Assembly: GCA_040512755.1 (NCBI GenBank)
Contig: JBEVEP010000098.1
Location: 1-5,010, forward strand
Length of the DNA stretch: 5,010 nt
Direction: 5' to 3'
From: JBEVEP01 sp040512755
GTDB lineage: Bacteria > Pseudomonadota > Alphaproteobacteria > Rhizobiales > Rhizobiaceae
Positions 1 through 5,010 of the stretch are shown one piece after another. Under the pieces are notes generated by a model. That model did not search any database. It was not told the origin of the DNA and was given only the letters and a program-made list of their open reading frames with translations. The position numbers were made by a program, and so were the translations under genes. How positions within the stretch are numbered: position 1 is the first letter of the stretch; each line of letters opens with the position of its first letter.

Positions 1-281
1 GGCCTGTCGTTTCCGCCGGCTGGCTGGAAGAGTCCCTGAAGGCTCGTTATCAAGGCTGGGGTAACGGCTATGGGTATCAGTGGTGGCTCGGCGTTTCGGA
101 AATCGGCGGGAAGTCGTATGACTGGATTGCCGCCTGGGGTTTGGGAGGCCAACGGATATTCATCGTGCCGGAACTGAACCTTGTCGTCGCGATCACGGCC
201 GGGATGTACATAAGCCCGCGACAGGATTTCGTGGCCAGGGCTGTTCTCGAAGAGTTCGTGCTCGCCTCGGTGCTGGACTAG
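1..281 (+). CDS. Serine hydrolase, beta-lactamase/CubicO family (C-terminal end only)
   Basis: The reading frame is open from base 3 (first complete codon) to a TAG at 279-281, giving 92 C-terminal residues; the start lies outside the window. The fragment reads like the end of a class C beta-lactamase-fold hydrolase. It has the aromatic run GYGYQWWLG (about residues 22-30 of the fragment), then WGLGGQ followed by a strand rich in I/V (RIFIVPELNLVVAITAG), and a last helix. In this family the GGQ segment and the PELNLVV strand form the edge of the active-site sheet. The S-x-x-K nucleophile motif and the Tyr motif lie upstream and cannot be seen. Substrate cannot be inferred: the family includes esterases, peptidases, amide hydrolases and penicillin-binding-like proteins. 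Family assignment is fairly sure from the C-terminal pattern, and exact function is unknown. The gene reads in the same direction as the cyclase that follows, but 253 bases separate them, so co-transcription is not obvious. Confidence 0.8.
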   Translation, partial: PVVSAGWLEESLKARYQGWGNGYGYQWWLGVSEIGGKSYDWIAAWGLGGQRIFIVPELNLVVAITAGMYISPRQDFVARAVLEEFVLASVLD

Positions 282-350
282 AAATGCTTCCACCGCACGG
301 CTGTCGACCTGACTTGGCAGAGTTTGAACCAGTTTAATCTCTGTCCCTAG

Positions 351-395
351 TCGCCCGATCACTCGGCGAGACGGTCCATTTGCCGGTTGTTTTTT
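351..395 (+). terminator. Weak hairpin plus T-run, possible terminator of the hydrolase gene
   Basis: Bases 351-358 (TCGCCCGA) pair with 363-369 (TCGGCGA) around a four-base TCAC loop, leaving one bulged C. A run of six T follows at 390-395, about 20 bases after the stem, which is too far for a classical intrinsic terminator. A much weaker stem near 372-386 sits closer to the T-run. The hairpin is visible; the terminator role is inference and doubtful. The rest of the 282-534 gap shows nothing I can support except the ribosome binding site at its right end. Confidence 0.22.
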
Positions 396-520
396 GACAG
401 CAGGGCTGCGATGCAGACCTTCGCGATGTGCGTTTCTCCGTGATGCCAGCCTTGCAATACGCTACAGTTCACAGCAGGGTCTGAACCTGTGGCCTGTTCT
501 GGGGAGGTACCGCCCCGGAC

Positions 521-527
521 AGGGGAG
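521..527 (+). promoter_or_regulatory. Ribosome binding site that sets the cyclase start
   Basis: AGGGGAG lies seven bases before the ATG at 535. The frame is open upstream to a TTG at 394, but that codon has no comparable purine-rich site. The extra 47 residues it would add do not resemble any cyclase N-terminus, whereas the class III catalytic domain begins right after the ATG at 535. Confidence 0.7.
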
Positions 528-534
528 TCTGGCG

Positions 535-2250
535 ATGCAGCGCAAGATGGCTGCCCTCATGGTCGGCGATATCGTTGGCTACTCCGCCATGATGGCGCGA
601 GCCGAGGAGGAGACGGCGGAACGCCTGGCGAGCTGCCAAACCCTCATCGCGGAGAAAGTCCATCTGCTGGACGGCCGCGTTTTCAAGACAATGGGCGATG
701 CTGCACTTGCCGAGTTTCCGAGCCCGGTAAACGCGCTGCGCAGCGCGTTCGAGATCCGGAGCGCTCTCGCTGGCGCGGAACCGGCAAGCGAGCCGCTCAG
801 GATGCGGTTCGGTCTCCATCTTGCTGATGTCGTGGTGCAGGGAGACGATCTGGTCGGTGATGGCGTCAACATCGCGGCGCGCATTCAGGCAGCAGCCGAA
901 CCGGACTCGATCTATGTGAGTGGCGCGCTCTTCGACTATGTCCGTCGCAATCCTGCGTTCATTTTCGACGATGTTGGCGAACGGGCGTTCAAGAATATTG
1001 CAGAACAGGTGCACCTCTATCGGGTGCGCGGGGAAATCGGCGCGCATCGGCTGCAAACGGCGCCGACGCAATTGCTCTCCGCCAAGGAGCGGCGGCCGTC
1101 GTCCATTGCAGTACTTCCGTTTCGCGTCTCAAGCGACGATGAGGACCAACGCTACCTCGCGGAGGGTCTTACCGAGGAGCTGATCGTGGAGCTGGGCCGG
1201 TTCCGGCGTCTTTCGGTCAGCTCGCGTAGCGCAAGTTTCACGATTGGGGATTCGCATCCGGATCTGGTGAGGGTCGGTGAGGCTCTTGGTGTTCGATATG
1301 TGCTTGAAGGACAGTTGCGAAAGTTCCGGGAGCGGGTCTCCATCGGCCTCACATTGTCAGAAACCGTCCAGGGGGCGGTGGTCTGGAGCGACAAGTTCCA
1401 GCGATCATTTGAGGAAATACTGTCGCTTGTCGATGAGACGGCTGCGAAGATCGCAGCAACGGTTTCCGGGCGAATGGAAGAGGAGGAGATCGTCGCGGCG
1501 CGACGAAAGCCGGCCGAAAATATGACCGCCTACGACTGCCTGCTGCGCGGGCTCGATCATCACCGTCTTGGCGGTGTCACCGACGACAATGCACGCCAGG
1601 CCATCGACTGGTTCACAAAGGCGATCGCAGCCGATCCCAACTACGGCGCCGCGTATGCGTGGCGGGTCTGTGCAGCGTCTTGGCTGCCGGACTTCGACCT
1701 CGAGCAAGGTCGACGCGATATACATCGCGCCCTTGAACTTGATCCCTACGATGCCGAGGCAAACCGAATTTCGGGTTTTATCGAGCTCACAAGCGGTAAC
1801 TACGACGATGCGGTCGCTCACAATTGCAAAGCGATGGAACTGAATCCAACGGACGCTTACATCAAGGCCCGATGCGCGTCGCTCTTCACCTTCGTGGGAG
1901 AAGCAGAGCGTTCGATGCGGTTGCTCGACGAAGCCGAAACGCTCGATCCGTTCCTTCCTGTCTGGTGCGTCGAGGAAAGGGGCGTAGCCCTCTACGCGTT
2001 GGGACGCTACGCGGAGGCCATCGAGTCACTCGGCAGGCTCATCTATCAGACCAACCGGTCCCGCCTTTATCGGGCGGCTTCACTCGTAGCACTCGATCGA
2101 GCAGCCGAAGCGCAGCGGATCGTAAGGGAAGTGCTCGGCAGCAAGCCTGATCTCACGATCTCGGGTTTCCTCAGTCGCGAGTATTATCGCGATCCCGAGC
2201 AGACCCGGAAACTCGGCACGTCTTTGAAGCAAGCAGGTTTGCCAGCGTAG
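535..2250 (+). CDS. Class III adenylate/guanylate cyclase with TolB-like and TPR regions
   Basis: The protein has 571 residues from the ATG at 535. Residues about 4-165 form a class III nucleotide cyclase domain, which makes cAMP (or cGMP) from the triphosphate. Visible key residues are D12 (in VGDIVGYS) and D55 (in KTMGD) as the two metal-binding aspartates, K51 and D105 at positions expected to read the base, and N112 and R116 (in GDGVNIAAR) as transition-state residues. The set looks complete, so activity is likely. The usual small residues after the second Asp are replaced by Ala-Ala (A56, A57). Residues about 189-300 match the TolB-like region (SSIAVLPF, then YLAEGLTEELIVEL, then VLEGQLRK and VVWSDKF) common in rhizobial multidomain cyclases. 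Residues about 350-550 hold roughly six TPR-like helix pairs, for example AIDWFTKAIAADPNYGAAYA and AVAHNCKAMELNPTD. No membrane segment or signal peptide is seen, so it is probably cytoplasmic, with the C-terminal half as a protein-interaction or sensing module. The input signal is unknown. The family call is firm; ATP over GTP is inferred from K51/D105. Confidence 0.93.
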   Translation: MQRKMAALMVGDIVGYSAMMARAEEETAERLASCQTLIAEKVHLLDGRVFKTMGDAALAEFPSPVNALRSAFEIRSALAGAEPASEPLRMRFGLHLADVVVQGDDLVGDGVNIAARIQAAAEPDSIYVSGALFDYVRRNPAFIFDDVGERAFKNIAEQVHLYRVRGEIGAHRLQTAPTQLLSAKERRPSSIAVLPFRVSSDDEDQRYLAEGLTEELIVELGRFRRLSVSSRSASFTIGDSHPDLVRVGEALGVRYVLEGQLRKFRERVSIGLTLSETVQGAVVWSDKFQRSFEEILSLVDETAAKIAATVSGRMEEEEIVAARRKPAENMTAYDCLLRGLDHHRLGGVTDDNARQAIDWFTKAIAADPNYGAAYAWRVCAASWLPDFDLEQGRRDIHRALELDPYDAEANRISGFIELTSGNYDDAVAHNCKAMELNPTDAYIKARCASLFTFVGEAERSMRLLDEAETLDPFLPVWCVEERGVALYALGRYAEAIESLGRLIYQTNRSRLYRAASLVALDRAAEAQRIVREVLGSKPDLTISGFLSREYYRDPEQTRKLGTSLKQAGLPA

Positions 2251-2259
2251 GGTTCGAGA

Positions 2260-3309
2260 TTAGCGATCCTCCTCTGCATCTTCGTCCGAGATTAGCTGCC
2301 AGGCGACCAGGAAAAGGGCCGCGATCACCGGGCCTAGTACCAAGCCGCTGATGCCGAGCACGCCCAGTCCGCCGACGGTGGAGAAAAGCACCAGATAATC
2401 CGGCATCTGGGTTGCCCGGCCGACCACCATGGGCCGCAGGAGATTGTCGGCCATGCTGATCACAAACGTGCCGAAGGCAAGCAGAATGACACCCTTGATC
2501 CACGCTCCGCTGAAGATGAGGATCAGTGCCGCCGGCACCCAGATCAGGGCCGCGCCCAGAGCCGGCACGACCGAGGCAATCGCCATGGTGGCGCCCCAGA
2601 ACACCGCCCCGCCGATGCCGAGGATGGCGAAGATCAGCCCGCCGAGCACGCCTTGAGCCAGCCCGACGATGAAGGTTCCTTTCAGCGTGGCAATCGATAC
2701 TTCGGCGAACTTGCTGAAGAACAGTTTCTTCTGGTCCGGGGGAAGCGGCACCGCCCTGAAGACGTGCCCGTATATGTCCGCGCCATCACGCAGAATGAAG
2801 AACAGAAGATAGAGCATCAGGAAGAAGCTGACGAAGAAGCCCGCTGCGTTCTGGCCGGCGCTGAGGAGCAACGACAGCACGAACTCGCTGGCGCGCATCA
2901 TCGCCGATTGGAGCTTTTCAGTGATGGCGGCGAGGTCGAGGCCGAAGCGGGCGGCCAGTTCCCCGATCTGCGGCTGGAAAAAGCCTTCCAGCTTTCCAAA
3001 AGCTGCGCCGGGATCGACCGCGCCGTCCGAGATGCGGGCGTAGAGCGCTGCACCTTCCGCGACGATCATCGAGCCCAGAATGAGGGCGGGAATGTGGACG
3101 AAGACGAAGATCGCCAGCACGGTTAGACCGGCGGCGAGACTGGGCCGGCCGGGAAGCTGGACCGCGATCCACGTCATCAAGGGCCGGAACAGAATGCCGA
3201 GTATGACCGCCCAGAAGATCGGCTGCCAGACAACGCTGAGGATCATCGCAAGAGCGATGGTCGCGCCAGCCGCCAGCAGGATCAGGACAGCGGTGTGGTC
3301 TATGGACAC
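2260..3309 (-). CDS. AI-2E transporter family (PerM/UPF0118-like) membrane protein
   Basis: The protein has 349 residues and starts at a GTG (bases 3309-3307). It is strongly hydrophobic, with membrane segments near residues 7-45 (probably two), 60-83, 155-174, 208-233, 235-284 (two or three) and 305-338. A soluble region spans about 85-140, as usual in this family. The C-terminal half carries the family pattern: VVPALGAALIWVPAAL (about 247-262), ADNLLRPMVVG (287-297) and a glycine-rich stretch ending SGLVLGPVIAALF (321-333). Length matches typical members (about 340-370). The C-terminus is acidic (DEDAEEDR). Family members have been linked to autoinducer-2 export (TqsA) and to ion/proton antiport, and many are uncharacterised, so the substrate here cannot be named. 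The gene is convergent with the cyclase and divergent from the BMP gene, so it is probably monocistronic. Confidence 0.9.
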   Translation of the reverse strand: MSIDHTAVLILLAAGATIALAMILSVVWQPIFWAVILGILFRPLMTWIAVQLPGRPSLAAGLTVLAIFVFVHIPALILGSMIVAEGAALYARISDGAVDPGAAFGKLEGFFQPQIGELAARFGLDLAAITEKLQSAMMRASEFVLSLLLSAGQNAAGFFVSFFLMLYLLFFILRDGADIYGHVFRAVPLPPDQKKLFFSKFAEVSIATLKGTFIVGLAQGVLGGLIFAILGIGGAVFWGATMAIASVVPALGAALIWVPAALILIFSGAWIKGVILLAFGTFVISMADNLLRPMVVGRATQMPDYLVLFSTVGGLGVLGISGLVLGPVIAALFLVAWQLISDEDAEEDR

Positions 3310-3319
3310 TGCAACGAGG

Positions 3320-3325
3320 CTCCTC
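3320..3325 (-). promoter_or_regulatory. Ribosome binding site for the AI-2E family gene
   Basis: On the minus strand GAGGAG lies ten bases before the GTG at 3309-3307. This supports GTG as the start; the next in-frame Met (residue 22) would lose half of the first hydrophobic segment. Confidence 0.55.
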
Positions 3326-3353
3326 AGCTGTCGTACGCCGCCGACCTGGAACG

Positions 3354-3359
3354 GTTATA
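3354..3359 (-). promoter_or_regulatory. Candidate -10 box for the AI-2E family gene
   Basis: The minus strand reads TATAAC here, one base from the sigma-70 -10 consensus. It would put the transcription start near 3347 and give a leader of about 38 bases that contains the GAGGAG site. No good -35 hexamer lies 16-18 bases upstream, so this is a weak candidate. Confidence 0.28.
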
Positions 3360-3397
3360 GCCCAGCGGCCTTTGGGTTGCCTACGCCGCCCGGTGAA

Positions 3398-3426
3398 TTG
3401 CCGGGTTTCTGATTTTCGACTAGCCT
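3398..3426 (+). promoter_or_regulatory. Candidate promoter for the BMP-family gene
   Basis: TTGCCG (3398-3403) and TAGCCT (3421-3426) are separated by 17 bases. The most conserved positions of both hexamers are present (TTG; T, A and final T), but the rest is poor. The predicted start near 3433 gives a leader of about 55 bases. The -35 overlaps a small inverted repeat (CCCGG at about 3389-3393 and CCGGG at 3401-3405). This is inference from a weak match. Confidence 0.22.
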
Positions 3427-3476
3427 GACCAGGCAACAAGAAAAGACGGGCTCACGTCTCCACATCCAAACCAGCC

Positions 3477-3481
3477 AGAGG
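3477..3481 (+). promoter_or_regulatory. Ribosome binding site for the BMP-family gene
   Basis: AGAGG lies six bases before the ATG at 3488. It favours that ATG over the second in-frame ATG at 3512 (residue 9), which would leave only five residues before the twin arginines. Confidence 0.5.
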
Positions 3482-3487
3482 TCGTTC

Positions 3488-4522
3488 ATGTCCAGATTCC
3501 TGACGCATACGATGCATGCGGTCTCTCGCCGAGACCTGCTGAAAGCGGCCGGCGCAAGCGCCGCGCTTGCCTCGGTCGCGGGCCTTCCGACCCGCCTCCT
3601 TGCCGCCGATCCGATCAAGGTGGCGGCGATCTACACGGTTCCCGTCGAGCAACAATGGGTGAGCCGCATCCACAAAGCCGCCAACACGGCCAAGGAGCGC
3701 GGCGACATCGAATATGTCTATTCCGAGAAGGTCTCCAACACCGACTATGAGCGCGTGATGCGCGAATATTGCGAAGCCGGCCACAAGCTGATCGTCGGCG
3801 AGGTGTTCGGCGTCGAGGATGCCGCGCGCACGGTCGCCAAGGACTATCCGGAAACGGCGTTCCTGATGGGCTCGAGCTTCAAGCCCGATCCGGCCGTCGG
3901 CAATTTCTCGGTGTTCGACAATTATATCCAGGACGCATCCTATCTTTCCGGCATCATCGCCGGCGCTATGACCAAGTCGAAGAACATCGGCATGGTTGGC
4001 GGCTATCCGATCCCAGAGGTCAACCGGCTGATGAATGCCTTTATGACCGGCGTGAAGGAGATCGCTCCGGATACGAAGTTCCAGGTCGCCTTCATCGGCT
4101 CCTGGTTCGATCCGCCGAAGGCCAAGGAGACCGCCTTCGCGCAGATCGACGGCGGCGCCGACCTGCTCTACGCGGAACGCTTCGGCGTTTCGGACGCTGC
4201 CAAGGAGAAAGGCGTGCTGTCGGTCGGCAATGTAATCAACACCCAGCCCGACTATCCCGAAACGGTTGTCGCTTCGGCACTCTGGCATTTCGAGCCGACG
4301 CTCGACAAGGCGATTGCCGAAGTCATGGCCGGCACGTTCAAGGCGGAAGACTACGGCATCTATTCCTTCATGAAGGCGGGGGGCAGCTCGCTGGCACCGC
4401 TCGGCACATTTGAGGGCAAGGTGCCGGCCGACGTGATGGCGAAGGTCGCCGAGAAGGAAAAGGCCATCAAGGAGGGCTCGTATACCGTCGAGATCAACGA
4501 CGCCGAGCCGAAATCAAGCTGA
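3488..4522 (+). CDS. BMP-family ABC transporter substrate-binding protein, Tat-exported
   Basis: The protein has 344 residues. The N-terminus is a twin-arginine signal: SRRDLLK at residues 13-19 (R14, R15), an Ala-rich hydrophobic stretch to about 33, and a probable cleavage site after A40 (LLAA before DPIK). There is no lipobox Cys, so the product should be a soluble periplasmic protein, unlike the lipoproteins typical of Gram-positive and spirochaete relatives. The mature part has the BMP/PnrA two-lobe periplasmic-binding fold: a first strand IKVAAIYTVPVEQQW (about 43-57), KLIVGEVFGVEDAA, then the family-typical NFSVFDNYIQDASYLSGIIAG (from N139) and NIGMVGGYPIPEVNRLMNAF, with GSWFDPPKAKETA around W206. 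Characterised relatives (PnrA/TmpC of Treponema) bind purine nucleosides, so a nucleoside or purine ligand is the best inference, not shown here. The ABC ATPase starting at 4839 on the same strand supports an importer operon, although 316 bases with a large repeat lie between. Confidence 0.93.
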   Translation: MSRFLTHTMHAVSRRDLLKAAGASAALASVAGLPTRLLAADPIKVAAIYTVPVEQQWVSRIHKAANTAKERGDIEYVYSEKVSNTDYERVMREYCEAGHKLIVGEVFGVEDAARTVAKDYPETAFLMGSSFKPDPAVGNFSVFDNYIQDASYLSGIIAGAMTKSKNIGMVGGYPIPEVNRLMNAFMTGVKEIAPDTKFQVAFIGSWFDPPKAKETAFAQIDGGADLLYAERFGVSDAAKEKGVLSVGNVINTQPDYPETVVASALWHFEPTLDKAIAEVMAGTFKAEDYGIYSFMKAGGSSLAPLGTFEGKVPADVMAKVAEKEKAIKEGSYTVEINDAEPKSS

Positions 4523-4532
4523 TGGACTGGTC

Positions 4533-4554
4533 TCTCCTCTTGCGTAAAGAGAGA
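4533..4554 (+). other. Hairpin just after the BMP gene stop
   Basis: Bases 4533-4541 pair with 4547-4554 in an eight-pair stem with one bulged C (4536) and a five-base GCGTA loop, beginning 11 bases after the TGA. No T-run follows, so an intrinsic terminator is unlikely. A transcript-end or mRNA-protecting hairpin is possible. The structure is read from the sequence; its role is inferred. Confidence 0.35.
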
Positions 4555-4595
4555 TAACCATTCTGCGGTTCTGGCCGGATGCAATGCCAACACCC

Positions 4596-4777
4596 ATGCC
4601 CCTTCGCACCCCCCTCTGGCCTGCCGGCCATCTCCCCCTCAAGGGGGGAGATCGGCTTGCACCCACGTCCAGTGCCCTTCTGCAATCTTGGTGACTGTCG
4701 GAGGCATGGATGACAGCCTAATCTCTCCCCTTGAGGGGGAGATGGCCGGCAGGCCAGAGGGGGGTCCGAGGGGATTG
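4596..4777. repeat. Long inverted repeat, rhizobial intergenic (RIME-like) palindromic element
   Basis: The left arm 4609-4652 and right arm 4721-4764 are each 44 bases and are reverse complements at 43 of 44 positions, around a 68-base spacer. Weaker complementarity continues outward to about 4596 and 4777. The left arm itself folds: ATCTCCCCC (4630-4638) pairs with GGGGGAGAT (4644-4652) over a five-base loop. The matching stem in the right arm is broken by its single difference. Each arm also holds GGCC-TGCC-GGCC or its complement. The look (CT-rich end, GGCC core, C-run/G-run hairpin) is that of the high-copy intergenic palindromic repeats of rhizobia, the best known being RIME elements; the exact family name is from memory and not verified. 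It encodes no transposase. It sits between the binding-protein and ATPase genes. Confidence 0.8.
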
Positions 4778-4838
4778 CTGGCATCTCCTTTCGGCCCATC
4801 CGACCGACGAACAGTATGCTCAAGGAAAGTTGCAAAGC

Positions 4839-5010
4839 ATGCATGTCGCTGCTGATCCGCAATCAACTGAGCGCGAGCCCGTTCTTCGCCTCACCGGCAT
4901 CACCAAGCGTTTCGGCGCGCTTGTCGCCAATGATGGCATTTCCTTCGAGCTGAAGCGGGGCGAGGTCGTCGCGCTGCTTGGCGAGAACGGCGCCGGCAAG
5001 ACGACGCTCA
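4839..5010 (+). CDS. ABC transporter ATP-binding protein (N-terminal part, cut by window end)
   Basis: The first 57 codons are visible from the ATG at 4839. VLRLTGITKRFGALVANDGISFELKRGEVVALLGENGAGKTTL is the classic start of an ABC nucleotide-binding domain: the A-loop aromatic is probably F25, and the Walker A motif GENGAGKT is at residues 48-55. The signature, Walker B and H-loop lie beyond the window. The GENGAGKT form is common in sugar and nucleoside importer ATPases with two fused nucleotide-binding domains (MglA/NupA-like), so a protein of about 500 residues is expected. A purine-rich AAGGA lies at 4822-4826, 12 bases before the ATG, which is slightly long. No other in-frame ATG fits better. 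It most likely powers the importer fed by the BMP-family protein upstream; permease genes would be expected next. Confidence 0.9.
   Translation, partial: MHVAADPQSTEREPVLRLTGITKRFGALVANDGISFELKRGEVVALLGENGAGKTTL

Noticed and set aside
394..422. Perfect TTGACA as a cyclase promoter
   Set aside because: No acceptable -10 hexamer occurs 15-19 bases downstream, so I do not list it as a promoter feature; it is mentioned only as a possibility to check.
469..1071. 200-codon minus-strand open frame opposite the cyclase domain
   Set aside because: The plus frame carries all cyclase motifs. The minus frame is rich in Arg/His/Asp as expected of an antisense shadow.
2653..3126. 157-codon plus-strand open frame opposite the AI-2E-type gene
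   Set aside because: It is Glu/Arg/Gln-rich low-complexity translation, the usual antisense image of a hydrophobic membrane protein.
3444..3459. Five-pair hairpin AGACG/CGTCT in the BMP leader
   Set aside because: It is short, has no T-run and does not overlap the ribosome binding site; it is within what chance would give in this composition.
3452..4288. 278-codon minus-strand open frame opposite the BMP gene
   Set aside because: It is a shadow of the plus-strand coding sequence in high-GC DNA. The plus strand has a clear family match and signal peptide, while this translation resembles no protein I recognise.
4815..4820. TATGCT as a -10 box for a separate ATPase promoter
   Set aside because: There is no -35 at the right distance, and the implied transcription start would fall at or after the ribosome binding site.
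4494..4866. Minus-strand open frames of 122 and 75 codons across the inverted repeat
   Set aside because: They are translations of the palindromic element (Pro/Gly-rich peptides from both arms) with no coding character. Such frames are a common source of false hypothetical genes in rhizobial genomes.

Overview
The window is high-GC bacterial DNA of alphaproteobacterial, most probably rhizobial (Rhizobiales: Mesorhizobium, Sinorhizobium or Agrobacterium-like) character. The reasons are the class III cyclase fused to TolB-like and TPR regions, a BMP-family transporter binding protein with a twin-arginine signal, and a long intergenic inverted repeat of the type scattered through rhizobial genomes. 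The genus cannot be fixed from this window alone.

Layout, left to right. (1) 1-281, plus strand: the last 92 codons of a serine beta-lactamase-like (CubicO/class C fold) hydrolase. (2) 282-534: a 253-base non-coding gap with one imperfect hairpin and a T-run but no convincing promoter. (3) 535-2250, plus: a 571-residue class III adenylate/guanylate cyclase with TolB-like and TPR regions. Its frame is open further upstream, but a strong Shine-Dalgarno fixes the start at 535. (4) 2260-3309, minus: an AI-2E/PerM-type (former UPF0118) membrane protein that meets the cyclase tail-to-tail with only nine bases between the stop codons. (5) 3310-3487: a divergent intergenic region with weak promoter candidates on both strands. 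(6) 3488-4522, plus: a BMP-family periplasmic substrate-binding protein with a Tat signal. (7) 4523-4838: a 316-base gap holding a small hairpin just after the stop and a large, near-perfect inverted repeat (two 44-base arms, 43/44 complementary, 68-base spacer). (8) 4839-5010, plus: the first 57 codons of an ABC transporter ATPase, cut by the window edge just after its Walker A motif.

The BMP protein and the ATPase very likely belong to one nucleoside/purine-type ABC importer whose permease genes should follow beyond the right edge. The inverted repeat lies inside this transport cluster, where it could protect the 3' end of the binding-protein message or reduce readthrough into the ATPase gene. 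The cyclase, hydrolase and AI-2E-type protein show no clear functional link to the importer.

I see no phage, transposase, CRISPR, tRNA or rRNA, and no convincing previously undescribed system. The most notable features are the repeat inside the transporter cluster and the multidomain cyclase.
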